Positions 1 to 9,684 of a stretch of 50,464 nucleotides of DNA are shown here, in pieces. The stretch spans positions 1-50,464 of the IMG/VR virus record IMGVR_UViG_3300047552_002926; one strand, written 5' to 3'. Positions within the stretch are counted from its first letter, which is position 1. The number at the start of each line of letters is the position of its first letter. Source of the DNA: a virus. A program made the translations under genes and the position numbers. The notes below the pieces were generated by a model. The model was given only the letters and a program-made list of their open reading frames with translations, did not search any database and was not told the origin of the DNA.

Positions 1-828
1 ATGCGCCCCATTCGCCGCCAATACGAAGACTTCATGCAACACGTGGACAGCCACGGTGTCGCCAAGACCGACCGCACCGGCACCGGAACCAAAAGCGTCT
101 TTGGTTACCAAATGCGTTTTGACCTGAATGAAGGCTTCCCGCTCGTGACGACCAAGAAGGTTCACTTGCGTTCAATCATTCAAGAGCTGTTGTGGTTCCT
201 CACGGGCTCTAGCAACAACAACTGGCTCAAAGAGCGCAACGTCACCATCTGGGACGAATGGGCCCGTGAAGACGGCGACCTCGGTCCAGTGTACGGCGTT
301 CAATGGCGCAGCTGGCCCACCCCTGACGGCGGCCATATTGACCAAATTCAACAAGTCATCGACACACTCAAAAGCAACCCTGACAGCCGTCGCATCATCG
401 TGAGCGCTTGGAACGTTGCTGAGCTTGACAAGATGGCGCTCATGCCTTGCCACGCGTTCTTTCAGTTCTATGTTGCGCCTGCGCAAAACCCAGGCGAAAA
501 AGCCAAGCTCAGCTGCCAGCTGTACCAGCGCAGTGCCGACATCTTCTTGGGCGTGCCCTTCAACATTGCCAGCTACGCCCTGCTCACCCACATGGTGGCC
601 CAACAGTGCGACCTCGATGTGGGCGACTTCATCTGGACCGGTGGCGATTGCCACATCTACAGCAACCACCACGAACAAGTGGCGTTGCAATTGAGCCGTG
701 AACCGTTTGCCTACCCCACGCTTCACATCAAACGCAAACCCGATTCCATCTTCGACTACCAGTTTGAAGATTTCGAGGTGCTGGACTACCAATGCCACGG
801 TGCGATCAAAGCCCCAGTGGCGGTCTGA
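1..828 (+). CDS. thyA: Thymidylate synthase
   Basis: Makes dTMP from dUMP using methylene-tetrahydrofolate, in the cytoplasm. The 275-aa product has the family's length and motifs: the N-terminal phosphate-binding region with RTGTGT near residues 25-30, the catalytic Cys150 in [11 protein letters not shown], and the substrate-binding stretch [14 protein letters not shown] around residue 180. The ATG is the first base of the window, so its ribosome site is not visible. Dihydrofolate reductase follows 16 bp downstream, the usual pairing, because ThyA makes the dihydrofolate that FolA reduces. It is a host gene, left of the prophage. Confidence 0.98.
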   Translation: MRPIRRQYEDFMQHVDSHGVAKTDRTGTGTKSVFGYQMRFDLNEGFPLVTTKKVHLRSIIQELLWFLTGSSNNNWLKERNVTIWDEWAREDGDLGPVYGVQWRSWPTPDGGHIDQIQQVIDTLKSNPDSRRIIVSAWNVAELDKMALMPCHAFFQFYVAPAQNPGEKAKLSCQLYQRSADIFLGVPFNIASYALLTHMVAQQCDLDVGDFIWTGGDCHIYSNHHEQVALQLSREPFAYPTLHIKRKPDSIFDYQFEDFEVLDYQCHGAIKAPVAV

Positions 829-844
829 ATAAGGTCGTTCAAGC

Positions 845-1333
845 ATGGCTTTGAATTTGATTTTTGCGCGCGCGCGCAACGGCGTCATTGGCAAAGACAA
901 CACCTTACCTTGGCACTTGCCCGAGGACTTGGCGCATTTCAAGCAAACCACCCTTGGCCAGCCCGTGGTGATGGGCCGCAAAACATGGGAATCACTCCCG
1001 CCTAAATTTCGCCCGCTGCCTGGTCGCACCAACATCGTCGTGACGCGTCAGTCTGATTGGCGGGCCGAAGGCGCTGTGGTTGCACATTCCATTGAAGAAG
1101 CCATGCAACACTGCCCTGTAGATGCGCAGGTGTGGGTCATCGGTGGCGCAGAGGTGTACGCCCAAGCCATGCCTTTGGCATCGCGCGCTGTCGTCACAGA
1201 AATTGATGCAGACTTTGAAGGCGACGCCTTCGCCCCCACCTTCGATGGCAGCTGGCAAGAAACCGCACGCACCACACACGTGGCTGCAAATGGTTTGACT
1301 TACAGCCTAGTCACTCTCACTCACACACGTTAA
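845..1333 (+). CDS. folA: Dihydrofolate reductase
   Basis: Reduces dihydrofolate to tetrahydrofolate with NADPH. At 162 aa it matches the chromosomal bacterial family. Visible motifs are the N-terminal strand with GVIGKDNTLPWHLPEDL, where Trp23 and Asp28 match the conserved tryptophan and catalytic acid, the NADPH-binding VMGRKTWESL near residue 45, and VIGGAEVY near residue 100. It lies 16 bp after thyA and is probably cotranscribed with it. Nothing suggests a mobile trimethoprim-resistance cassette; the context is chromosomal. Confidence 0.97.
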   Translation: MALNLIFARARNGVIGKDNTLPWHLPEDLAHFKQTTLGQPVVMGRKTWESLPPKFRPLPGRTNIVVTRQSDWRAEGAVVAHSIEEAMQHCPVDAQVWVIGGAEVYAQAMPLASRAVVTEIDADFEGDAFAPTFDGSWQETARTTHVAANGLTYSLVTLTHTR

Positions 1334-1347
1334 GCAGGAGCTTTTGA

Positions 1348-1923
1348 ATGTCTGAACACGGTTTTCACGTGCACGGTCCACACGACCACGAACTGGAACA
1401 CGCAGCCGCTGGCCACGGCAATAGCTTTACCAACAAGATCGCCATGTTCACTGCCATCATCGCCACGGTGGGCGCCATCTTTGGCTACATGGGCGGCGCC
1501 ACACAAGCTGCCGCAGGTTTGTACAAAAACGATGCGGCCATCAAAAAGACCGAAGCCTCCAACCAGTGGAACTATTTCCAAGCCAAAAGCAGCAAACAAA
1601 ACTTGATGGAACTGGCTTTGGAGTTGGCGCCTGCCAGCAAAGCTGACTATTACAAAGGCCAGATCGAGCGCTACAAAACTGAGAAAGCCGAGATCAAAGC
1701 TGTCGCAGAAAAGCTCGAAGCGCAGTCCAAAGAGTTCGACGAGATGTCTGAAGCGCAAATGCATCAGCACCACCGCTGGGCACAAGCCACCACTGTGTTG
1801 CAAGTGGCCATCGCCCTCGCCGCCATCGCGTTGCTGACCCGCAAAATGTGGGTGGAATACGCCATGTTTGGCACAGGCGCACTCGGCATTGCCGTGGGCA
1901 TCATGGCCGCGCTTCACCTCTAA
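1348..1923 (+). CDS. DUF4337 family membrane protein
   Basis: A 191-aa protein that looks like the DUF4337 family of proteobacterial membrane proteins of unknown function. It has a His-rich N-terminus (residues 4-23), one hydrophobic segment at about 30-55, a charged helical middle rich in Lys, Glu and Gln that should lie outside the membrane, and two hydrophobic segments at about 148-190. It starts 14 bp after folA behind AGGAG (AGCAGGAGCTTTTGAATG), so it is probably in the same operon. It is the last host gene before the prophage. Confidence 0.8.
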   Translation: MSEHGFHVHGPHDHELEHAAAGHGNSFTNKIAMFTAIIATVGAIFGYMGGATQAAAGLYKNDAAIKKTEASNQWNYFQAKSSKQNLMELALELAPASKADYYKGQIERYKTEKAEIKAVAEKLEAQSKEFDEMSEAQMHQHHRWAQATTVLQVAIALAAIALLTRKMWVEYAMFGTGALGIAVGIMAALHL

Positions 1924-2069
1924 AGAACACACACATGCAACTCGCCACTTGCAATATAAAGCGCTGTTTCAGGTTGTCTCACAGTGCATCAAGAAACAAC
2001 CCAAGCCGTTGATTTATCAGTACATTTAAGCTCATGCCGTTTCTTACTGTCTCAGCATATCTCACCACT

Positions 2070-2112
2070 TTTGGGTAGCTAGGTGGGTAGCTAGATCGCC
2101 TAGCTACCCAAA
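2070..2112. repeat. Inverted repeat just upstream of integrase
   Basis: TTTGGGTAGCTAGG (2070-2083) and its exact reverse complement CCTAGCTACCCAAA (2099-2112) flank a 15-bp spacer that holds a further GGGTAGCTAG copy at about 2085-2094. The right arm ends just before the integrase ribosome site AGAGGAAAC. Such repeats near int often are integrase or excisionase arm sites, or an operator for int; which one applies here is inference. A looser pair, AAGAAAC near 1991 and GTTTCTT near 2039, lies further left. Confidence 0.7.
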
Positions 2113-2121
2113 GAGGAAACA

Positions 2122-3414
2122 ATGCCACGAATAATCCATGCACTTTCTGATTTACAAATAAAGCGATGGATGTCTAAAGGTGAACCAGTGGCTAAATCCG
2201 ATGGGGATGGCCTAACGTTCACTCTATCAGGTGCAGGGACTGCCGCTTGGGTACTCCGTTACCGAAACATGGGCGGCAAGCGGCAAGAGGTCACCATTGG
2301 CAACTATCCCGATGTGTCACTGTCATCTGCGCGTGAAAAGTCACGCGCAATGCGAGCCAAGATTGACGCAGGCTCTGATCTGGCAGCAGACAAGCGCCAA
2401 TCCCGCGCTCGGTCAGCAGAGGCATGGACTGTCAATGAGCTACTGGAAGACTACCGAGACAAGGTGCTTACCGCTGGCAACTACGCAAAAGACACCATCC
2501 GATATCGAAACGATGACTTCAATCAGGTGATATTGCCATTTTTCCGCGCATGGGAAGTTCGAGCCGTTACCTCGATTGACGTGGTGCATATGCTGAAAAA
2601 AGCAAAGCGCACATGGACGGTCTCAAAGCGAGTTCTTACCTCAACGTCTAAATTAATGGATCACGCCCAAGGTTTGACGATCATTGCCGCCAACCCGTGC
2701 ACAGGAATCAAACTCAGCTCTATTTTTGGTAAAAGACCCCCCATCAAGAAGCGCCTCATGCTCGATGTGGCAGAGCTTCAAAGAATGTTACCTACCATCG
2801 ACGAGAGCATTGGGCGTGACAACGGACTAGCGTTCCGAATTCTTCTGTCTACCTGCGTTCGTGGCATTGAGCTGGTCAAAGCAAAGAAAGAGCACATTGA
2901 TCTTGAAAGCGGCTCTTGGTGGGTACCGGATGAAGACGTTAAAACCCGCAGTGGGTTTCTTGTCCCTCTATCACCCGCAGTTTTAGGGTGGTTCAAAGAG
3001 CTTATATCGGTGGCAGGAGATTCGACTTATGTGCTTCCGGCAAGGCGAGCGGACGTGATTAGGCGAAACGGCGGTGACATGCACGTTGGTCGGACAACGC
3101 TTTGGGCTGCATTTGCTCGAGCCTTCAAGCGTGGCGATTTAGATATCAGGAAGTTCACACCCCACGACACGCGCTCAACAGCGAAAGGCCACTTGAGAAA
3201 TTTAGGGTTTTCACGCGAGATTAGCGAGGTGGCGCTGAACCATTCACTCAAGGGAATGGAGGCCATCTATGACGTGCGCGAGGAAATACCAGAGCGAAGA
3301 ACTGCAATGTCCGCATGGTCTGATTTTGTTGTCTATTGCGAAACTGGAGAGACACCAAAACAACCCACCAATGTAGTGGTGATGCGTCCGCTAAATTCCT
3401 CAAGTCAGCATTAA
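2122..3414 (+). CDS. int: Prophage tyrosine integrase (P4-type)
   Basis: Site-specific recombinase that inserts and excises the prophage. At 430 aa it has the N-terminal DUF4102-type arm-binding domain (about residues 1-95), a core-binding domain (about 100-200) and a C-terminal catalytic domain. Catalytic residues can be placed at Arg247 (TCVRGIEL), Lys274, His348 and Arg351 (HDTR), His374 and Tyr383 (AIYD). The start is set by AGAGGAAACAATG. It reads away from the host genes, into the phage, and is not part of the leftward late operon. Confidence 0.93.
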   Translation: MPRIIHALSDLQIKRWMSKGEPVAKSDGDGLTFTLSGAGTAAWVLRYRNMGGKRQEVTIGNYPDVSLSSAREKSRAMRAKIDAGSDLAADKRQSRARSAEAWTVNELLEDYRDKVLTAGNYAKDTIRYRNDDFNQVILPFFRAWEVRAVTSIDVVHMLKKAKRTWTVSKRVLTSTSKLMDHAQGLTIIAANPCTGIKLSSIFGKRPPIKKRLMLDVAELQRMLPTIDESIGRDNGLAFRILLSTCVRGIELVKAKKEHIDLESGSWWVPDEDVKTRSGFLVPLSPAVLGWFKELISVAGDSTYVLPARRADVIRRNGGDMHVGRTTLWAAFARAFKRGDLDIRKFTPHDTRSTAKGHLRNLGFSREISEVALNHSLKGMEAIYDVREEIPERRTAMSAWSDFVVYCETGETPKQPTNVVVMRPLNSSSQH

Positions 3415-3515
3415 GCCTAGATAAAAGCTGGAAATGACTACCGATAACTAGGAGCAACATCGTAAAAATTTAACCCTATTTCGACAAACTAAGACTCAAT
3501 TCTTAGAAAGTCAAA

Positions 3516-3878
3516 ATGAAAAAAATTGCTCTAGCACTAGTGTTAATCGCTGCATCTCAGTCAAACGTAATCGCTAATGACGTATCAAGCAGACCGAGTA
3601 TCTGGGCGTCACCAGCATGTGAGACAGGGTGTAGTTTTCTTTCCAGCTCTGGTAGCGCTAAAACAATATTCGCAGGTGATACTTCAAAGCACTACAAACT
3701 ATGCAGGGCAAATAGCCCATATGGGTCTGGCTCAACTCATATACAGATCAATGCCTCTAGCATCGTAGAGATTCCAGATACCAGCTCTAATGGTCGAGGA
3801 TGTATTGATGTTGCTGCGCGACTTATCACGTACTCGGGAAGTGCAGACCTTCTAGTTGGCATCATTCCAAACAACTAA
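3516..3878 (+). CDS. Small secreted protein of unknown function
   Basis: A 120-aa protein with a clear Sec signal peptide: positive start MKK, hydrophobic run LALVLIAASQSNVIA and a likely cut after ANA-like residues near 20. The mature part has four cysteines (in ACETGC, LCRAN and GCIDVA), suggesting disulfides in the periplasm, and is rich in Ser and Gly. It is not recognised by family. As a single gene between int and the convergent late operon it fits a lysogenic accessory gene expressed from the prophage. Confidence 0.7.
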   Translation: MKKIALALVLIAASQSNVIANDVSSRPSIWASPACETGCSFLSSSGSAKTIFAGDTSKHYKLCRANSPYGSGSTHIQINASSIVEIPDTSSNGRGCIDVAARLITYSGSADLLVGIIPNN

Positions 3879-3885
3879 CAAACGC

Positions 3886-3917
3886 AAAAAAGCCCCTCCC
3901 CAATTAAGGAGAGGGGC
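3886..3917 (-). terminator. Terminator of the leftward late operon
   Basis: GCCCCTC (3892-3898) pairs with GAGGGGC (3911-3917), and on the minus strand the stem is followed by six T (3891-3886). It lies about 220 bp past the last late gene and meets the rightward secreted-protein gene head-on. The rest of 3918-4138 holds no gene; a palindrome at 3920-3931 and a GC stem near 4035-4055 are the only structures seen. Confidence 0.75.
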
Positions 3918-4138
3918 GTACTGGTTGACCAGCGTTATCGAGCAATTAGCATAACCACGATACAAAGTAACGCTTTTAAATGCGAGAGCTTGAAGCGCAA
4001 AAGCAGATTTTTAAGCATTAGCAACCTAAACTAGCCCCGCCTCTAGAGGTGGGCAGGGCCTTGTTTTTGATCGGAGCTAGTGTTCGATTGAAGGGTTGGT
4101 CTGACTGTTAGCGCGGTCAGGCCATCGCCTTGTTCTTT

Positions 4139-5572
4139 TTATGCGACAGACTCCAGCGTCAAGAGTCGAGCCGCCATGTCTTTATTCTGCTGCGACAACT
4201 GCTGAACCGCCTTAATTAGCGGCGCGATCAATTCGTCATATCCAATCGACAGCACATCTTCCCCACCCTCAATCTTGTGGTCTTGGTAGCCGCCAAAATC
4301 AATCCCAAGCAGATCAATCGTTGACTTCACCTCCTGAGCAATCAGGCCGTGGTGGTAACGGTTGCGTTTTTTCGTTCCGTCGCGCGTCAAGTTTTCAGGC
4401 TTGACAGCAATCAGCCACGCATCCATCAAAACCTTGTGGTCAGCCCATGCCAATTCGTAGGCTGCTAAGTCTTTAGCATAGGTTGGCGACTGTTCGTCTG
4501 TAGGGCGTTCAATGATTGGTTGCGCTGGTACTTCTGGTTTGTAGAACTCACGCATGTCCCATCGGTAGTCAACGGGACGAAGCGCCTCAATAAATTCAAG
4601 GCCGATCGTTGAATCACGAACGTCAGTTTTGTCGCGTAAGTCTGATCTGTTTTGAACCGTGCCATAGACATAGGTTGTTGTTGCGCTGTCTCCTAGCTGG
4701 ACTTGGTTTGACCCAGTTACTTGACTATATGCACCAAAGCCAGAGACGTTTGAGTAGGTAACGTTACCGCGAAGCGCGTATGAACCACTAGCAGTGTTGT
4801 AGCTGCCTGTATCGTTATCTGCAAGCGCGTTGTAACCATTAGCAGTGTTGCCGCCACCTGAGCTGTTGCTGTAAAGCGCGTTGTAACCATTGGCAGTGTT
4901 GCCGCCACCCGAGTTAACGTAAAGCGCGTAGTAACCATTAGCAGTGTTGTAGCTGCCTGTATTGTTATATGCAAGCGCCCAAGAGCCATTAGCAGTGTTG
5001 TAGCTGCCTGTGCTGTTAACGTAAAGCGCGTAGTAACCATTGGCAGTGTTGTGGCTGCCTGTAGTGTTAACTGCAAGCGCGTAGCAACCATTAGCGGTGT
5101 TGCAGATGCCTGTATCGTTTTCGCGAAGCGCGTAGTAACCATTAGCAGTGTTGTAGCTGCCTGTGCTGTTAACTGCAAGCGCGTTGTAACCATTAGCGGT
5201 GTTGAGTCTACCTGTGCTGTTTAGGTAAAGCGCGGAGGTGCCATTAGCGGTATTGCTTGCGATATTCCCGTTACCGCTGCCTGTTGTCACAGCAGTTGTA
5301 GCGGTTGTAGCGGTCGCAGCATTACCGCCAATGCTCAAACCACTCAACATCATCACCTCAACATCGGCTCCAAGTGCGTTCCGCTGATAGAGTCGCGCTG
5401 ACAAATTAGTTGTTCCAGTAACCGACCAACGAAGCATCCCTGCAACCAAGTTGCTCATTCCTGTGTAATCACCCTTCCACAATCGAGTGATATGGCCTCG
5501 CAAGGTTTGCATCACCTCCGTCGAATAGTTACTGGTTCCATCTGGCTTGTTTAGATCGTTTAAATCTGACAT
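4139..5572 (-). CDS. Tail fibre with self-cleaving S74 chaperone domain
   Basis: A 477-aa receptor-fibre candidate. Residues 1-100 should join the virion. Residues about 107-275 are ten near-perfect 17-residue repeats of the type NTANGYYALYVNSTGSY, expected to build a beta-helical or triple-beta shaft. The C-terminal domain is the intramolecular chaperone (Peptidase_S74): RSDLRDK with Ser310 and Lys315 as the likely dyad, then GLIAQEV near residue 410. In this family the domain trimerises the fibre and cuts itself off before the serine. It is the last gene of the late operon, after tip protein J, the usual fibre position. Confidence 0.88.
   Translation of the reverse strand: MSDLNDLNKPDGTSNYSTEVMQTLRGHITRLWKGDYTGMSNLVAGMLRWSVTGTTNLSARLYQRNALGADVEVMMLSGLSIGGNAATATTATTAVTTGSGNGNIASNTANGTSALYLNSTGRLNTANGYNALAVNSTGSYNTANGYYALRENDTGICNTANGCYALAVNTTGSHNTANGYYALYVNSTGSYNTANGSWALAYNNTGSYNTANGYYALYVNSGGGNTANGYNALYSNSSGGGNTANGYNALADNDTGSYNTASGSYALRGNVTYSNVSGFGAYSQVTGSNQVQLGDSATTTYVYGTVQNRSDLRDKTDVRDSTIGLEFIEALRPVDYRWDMREFYKPEVPAQPIIERPTDEQSPTYAKDLAAYELAWADHKVLMDAWLIAVKPENLTRDGTKKRNRYHHGLIAQEVKSTIDLLGIDFGGYQDHKIEGGEDVLSIGYDELIAPLIKAVQQLSQQNKDMAARLLTLESVA
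4747..5252 (-). repeat. 51-bp tandem repeats coding the fibre shaft
   Basis: About ten 51-bp units in frame inside the fibre gene, each coding a 17-residue NTANG-containing unit; one or two are 16 residues. The units are alike at DNA level, so recombination or slippage can add or drop one without a frameshift. This would change fibre length between relatives. Confidence 0.88.
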
Positions 5573-5582
5573 TCAATTCCCC

Positions 5583-5633
5583 AAAAAAGAAAACCCGCAC
5601 GAAGCGGGAATAAAAAAACCACCCAAAGGTGGT
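5583..5633 (-). terminator. Two hairpin-T elements between J and the fibre gene
   Basis: CCCGC-GCGGG stem at 5594-5608 and ACCACC-GGTGGT stem at 5618-5633, each followed on the minus strand by a T-rich run (5593-5583 and 5617-5612). They lie between the J gene and the fibre gene, inside the late operon. They would need Q-type antitermination, or be leaky, for the fibre to be made. Confidence 0.65.
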
Positions 5634-5655
5634 TTGTGTGTGGTTTTAGAAGTGT

Positions 5656-8600
5656 TTAGTAGCCGCCAATTTGCAGACTCACAGAGCCACTGCAACGGTT
5701 GTTTGACGAGTCCCACGCCTGAACATAGACCCTGCTCACGCTTGTTGAGTCATCAATGATCACGTTGATTTTTGCGATTGATGGCGAGTTGTTTGCTGTA
5801 GCAATGGCACTCACAATGTCTAGGAACGACTTGTTACATGTGTAGAGCGTTCCAGATGCATCAGAGGCATTGAGTACAAGGCTTCCGTACTCTGCTTTTT
5901 CTTCGCTGCTCACGACAACGTGCGGTGGACTGAGTTTGATCAAATCATCACCACCAGAAGATGTGATCGAGTAGGTAACTCGCACATATCGGCACTTAGT
6001 TGCTTGTAGGTCTGTTGAACCAGCCGCTCCAGCTATCCATGCGGATGTTGTTGCATCGCGCCATTCAATCAATACAGTAGGTAAAACAGAGCCAGCTAAG
6101 GTAATGCTTTGCACGGTGACGGTAATCTTCACGCTCGGCAAAATCTTGCCAACGTCATGCTCTTCAACATAGCTGCCAGTTGCCAACGATGGTTCAAAGA
6201 CCAGCGGGTAACCAGCGCTCACTTGGTCATTGATCGTTGACCATCCACGCGTAGAGAAGTGATCTGCCCATGTCTCGGTTGTATTGACTGGCATGAACAA
6301 ATATCCGCCATCAACATACGCATTTGTTCTAGTGCCCGTCCAGTTTTCATCCCACTCGCTAGAGATAACAAAGTTAGATGGAAGAGCAACGTTAACGTCA
6401 ATTGACGATGGCTCCGACAGATTACCCGCTACATCTTCGGCGACTAAGTAGATGCGCTTTTTGCCAGCACTTCTAAAAATCACTACATCACTGCGAGAAT
6501 CCGAACCAGCCTTGCCGTACAAGGTGCAAGCAGACAGCGCATCGCCAGCATTTCCCGTGTAGATCGAGTACGACTTGATCGGCTGCGACGATTTAGCATC
6601 ACCCCAACCTAGAGCAACGGTATTCACTTGCACATCGGTTCGAGTGAATTGCACCTGATTTGGGTTTGCAATGACGATTGAAGTACCAACAGCATTGACA
6701 CTCTGGTTTCCAGTTGTATCAAAGTGCTTCGCCCAAATCTGCAAAGTGCCAACAGATTGCCAGCCAAGCAGGTGTGACGTTGCAGACTTGCGAAGCACCT
6801 CAACGCCAGCAGCCCATGAAGTACCAATGCGAACGGATGTTTCGCTGTAGTCAATATCAAAACATTGACTCCAAGTAGCCCTGACCCCATTGCTCTCAAC
6901 AGAAATGGCCAGCGCTTGCACATCGGATGGCGGCTGCGAAAGACCAACTATCGAATATGAAACACGCGCAGTTGCTCCCGCTTGACCCACTGAGTTCTTT
7001 GGCCGAACTTCAACATTCCAAGACTCACCAAGGCCACCAACCCACTTGAATGACTGAACTGTTGACACGCCTAATTTATGAAGTGATGAGCCATTAACAC
7101 CACCCCAAATTTCAGCCTCTGCAAATGCACCTGTGACCTCATAACTCAAATTCAAGTCAACGTAAAAGGTATTTCCCTGTCGATTTAACTGCTCAGTTAC
7201 GACTGCGGACGCTGCCGCAGGGACAACGGATAGAAGGCTTCTATTTGGCGGGGCGGTGTAGGCCCCTGTCAAAACGTAAGGCCAAAACTCATCGGGCAGC
7301 GGAGCAACTGTTACTTTTGCACCACCTTGGTTGTCCGATGGCTCAATCTTTGTGACGACAACCTTTTGACCTGGGGTCGACTTGAAGTCATAAATCCAAA
7401 CGGTATCCATCGTCGGCAAAGACACGCCACTAGGCCAAGCGCCTGAAAGCGTAACGCTGCGACCTGTTGAATCTACAGATGAAACTGTGAAGATTCGATA
7501 CTGTGTCTCACCAGCCAATCGAAGGCCGATGTACTTAGAGCCTGAACTTGTAGGTACCAGATCATCAAGACCAAGCGTAATTACGCCAGCATTGCTAACT
7601 GCACTTTGGATTCGACCGCTGTAGCCCCATTGCGTCATATCGTGCGACAGGGCTAAAACAGTCCCGCGCTTGTAGGTCATGTACTCCAAGTCTTGCTCAA
7701 ACGTGATGGCTTTTGCCATGTAGACGTTTTGCGCCATTGCATAACGAGCAAGTAATGCGGCCTGTGCTTGGGTAGTGATACCCAAATTACTCAGACGCGC
7801 CGTGTTGTTTGGCATCGTCACGTTTGGACTCAAGACGCGAAGGCTGTTCCACTGGTTATTTGACGATCTGTCAAAGTATCCGTACTCAATTTCATCGGCT
7901 CGGTCAGTGGTCGAATAAGCCACGCTGAAAGACTTAGCCTTTATGTTGCCCATGTTGATCACGCCCTCTATCGGGGCGGTATCGGACAGCCATTGAACAC
8001 CGAACTTACCTGCGCTCCAGCTAATCGTACCCATGCCAGCATAAGCAATGGCAGAAAAAAGATCATCATGGCTAATGGTCGTTTGAATGATTGCGTCAAA
8101 TGTGAGCGACTTAGCGGCGCACCAAACAGAGAACGCCTTGATCGATTCAATATCGATTCGAGAATCAGCCCATCCAAGGCCAGCGATTAGCTTTCCGTTT
8201 TCATCATAGATACCACGGGCAAGCTGCAATATTTGGGTAGCAGGGTTACTTAGGCCGTTTGTACGATTTGTTGCAGTGACCCAAGCAGAGCCATTCCAGT
8301 AGGGCGCTGGTCTAGCCGTAGCAATCCAATTGAGCTGATCTAGCGCACCCGAAAGCTGTCCGCTTGCTTTGATGGTGAGCGCCACCAATGATTGGCCGGG
8401 GTAAGTGGCGAGGTCAGGCTGGAACGACTTGAGCTGCGTCCACGTGACCACATTGGATGCCGTGGTGGATGTTTCGTTTTTGGTGATCTTGCGCAGGCGC
8501 ACGTCATACTGGCCCTTGGCCACATCCATGGTGATGCCGATGCGCAGCGGCTTGGTGCTGGCATTTAAATATCCGGGCTTGCCACTTGCATAAAGAATTG

Positions 8601-9684
8601 GCCGCCACGAATAAACGGGAACTTCTACATATTGAATGAGGCCTTCACCCGTTTCGCGCGGCTCAAGCGCAGTTCCGCTTTGGTATTTCTCTTGGTAAGT
8701 CGCCCCCGTGGGCACACCCAGCCACACACCCGAGCCAGCCACGGCGTACTCCACCTCTAAATCAACAGTGCGTGACTCATAAGCACCCGAGCTTGAGTTG
8801 ACAGAAAAAAGCGACATCTCAAGGTCAATACCAATTTTGGTGGTGTCTGTACTGGTGGTGCGCACCACCCATGTGCCAGTGCCTGTGGGCGCATCGAGCA
8901 AAGCACCCGAAATGGTGTCCACACTGTTGGCGGGCAAGTCGGATGGCCATGATGTTTCTGGCAGGCCCTTGGCGCGAACAGTCACGCCCTCATAGGCACT
9001 GAGCAGGGTTTGGCCAATGCGCAGGGTGTCCACTTTTTGCAGGTTGATGCCGCCGTGGAAAACTTGGGTGAGGTATTGGTCTTCGCCGCTGTAGTAGCTC
9101 CAAGGCTGGCCGGCCAAATCTGGCACGACATAGGGCTGACCAAGCACCAAGCTCATGGGTTCCCACAGGCGTGAGCTATTTCGGCCACCGCTGAGGCTGT
9201 AAGTGGGCTGAGCATCATTGCTGGCCGCCTGCATCATTGCGGGCAGGCTTGGCGGCAAAACGCTGTTGATGACCATCGTCCCAGCAACAACGATGGCATA
9301 CGACCAAGCGGCAGCGCTTCCACCATAGGCTGCCGCAGCACTAGCACCCGCAGGTCCAGCAAAATAAATCAAGGCAATGGTGGCCGCAATGCGCAGCGTG
9401 TTGTTGTCATGCACCGCCCGACGGCACTCAATCACCACCCCATGCTTGACGCGCGTGCGCCCCCACATCAAAGCGGGGACTTGCAAACCGCCAAGTTCGA
9501 CAATCCATCCAGCATCAACACCTTGGCGATCAAGAATCGCAGACAAGTACTCACCGTCTTCAAGCAGCAAGGCAAAGCTCGTCTGCCCCTGAGTTGTCAT
9601 TGGATGAGGCGTAACGACAATACGCGCATCTTTTGCGGAAACCATGCGCGGCTCAACGTCTGTGACGCAATCAATCATTTCCAT
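5656..9684 (-). CDS. Tail tip / host specificity protein J-like
   Basis: A 1342-aa central tail-tip protein of the lambda gpJ class. It forms the distal end of the tail tube and usually contacts the receptor. Residues about 96-150 are a hydrophobic Ala/Gly-rich stretch typical of J proteins, and the conserved tail-tip domain follows up to about residue 830. Fibronectin-like beta domains appear in the second half (for example around 920 and 1000), then a C-terminal beta-rich region. It lies after the NlpC/P60-like gene, overlapping it by 10 bp, the normal lambda-like K-I-J order. Confidence 0.9.
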   Translation of the reverse strand: MEMIDCVTDVEPRMVSAKDARIVVTPHPMTTQGQTSFALLLEDGEYLSAILDRQGVDAGWIVELGGLQVPALMWGRTRVKHGVVIECRRAVHDNNTLRIAATIALIYFAGPAGASAAAAYGGSAAAWSYAIVVAGTMVINSVLPPSLPAMMQAASNDAQPTYSLSGGRNSSRLWEPMSLVLGQPYVVPDLAGQPWSYYSGEDQYLTQVFHGGINLQKVDTLRIGQTLLSAYEGVTVRAKGLPETSWPSDLPANSVDTISGALLDAPTGTGTWVVRTTSTDTTKIGIDLEMSLFSVNSSSGAYESRTVDLEVEYAVAGSGVWLGVPTGATYQEKYQSGTALEPRETGEGLIQYVEVPVYSWRPILYASGKPGYLNASTKPLRIGITMDVAKGQYDVRLRKITKNETSTTASNVVTWTQLKSFQPDLATYPGQSLVALTIKASGQLSGALDQLNWIATARPAPYWNGSAWVTATNRTNGLSNPATQILQLARGIYDENGKLIAGLGWADSRIDIESIKAFSVWCAAKSLTFDAIIQTTISHDDLFSAIAYAGMGTISWSAGKFGVQWLSDTAPIEGVINMGNIKAKSFSVAYSTTDRADEIEYGYFDRSSNNQWNSLRVLSPNVTMPNNTARLSNLGITTQAQAALLARYAMAQNVYMAKAITFEQDLEYMTYKRGTVLALSHDMTQWGYSGRIQSAVSNAGVITLGLDDLVPTSSGSKYIGLRLAGETQYRIFTVSSVDSTGRSVTLSGAWPSGVSLPTMDTVWIYDFKSTPGQKVVVTKIEPSDNQGGAKVTVAPLPDEFWPYVLTGAYTAPPNRSLLSVVPAAASAVVTEQLNRQGNTFYVDLNLSYEVTGAFAEAEIWGGVNGSSLHKLGVSTVQSFKWVGGLGESWNVEVRPKNSVGQAGATARVSYSIVGLSQPPSDVQALAISVESNGVRATWSQCFDIDYSETSVRIGTSWAAGVEVLRKSATSHLLGWQSVGTLQIWAKHFDTTGNQSVNAVGTSIVIANPNQVQFTRTDVQVNTVALGWGDAKSSQPIKSYSIYTGNAGDALSACTLYGKAGSDSRSDVVIFRSAGKKRIYLVAEDVAGNLSEPSSIDVNVALPSNFVISSEWDENWTGTRTNAYVDGGYLFMPVNTTETWADHFSTRGWSTINDQVSAGYPLVFEPSLATGSYVEEHDVGKILPSVKITVTVQSITLAGSVLPTVLIEWRDATTSAWIAGAAGSTDLQATKCRYVRVTYSITSSGGDDLIKLSPPHVVVSSEEKAEYGSLVLNASDASGTLYTCNKSFLDIVSAIATANNSPSIAKINVIIDDSTSVSRVYVQAWDSSNNRCSGSVSLQIGGY

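Noticed and set aside
172-1035. Long minus-strand frame across thyA and folA
   Set aside because: A shadow of two certain genes; no family pattern.
1924-2121. tRNA or tmRNA end as integration site
   Set aside because: No cloverleaf, T-loop or CCA end found on either strand by eye.
4021-4075. Second plus-strand terminator (GC stem near 4035 with later T run)
   Set aside because: The T run is separated from the stem by about ten bases, so support is too weak for a feature.
4717-5193. 158-codon repeated minus-strand frame
   Set aside because: Off-frame reading of the fibre's 51-bp tandem repeats.
4747-5252. CRISPR-like array
   Set aside because: Units are 51 bp, contiguous and in frame with a coding gene; there are no spacers.
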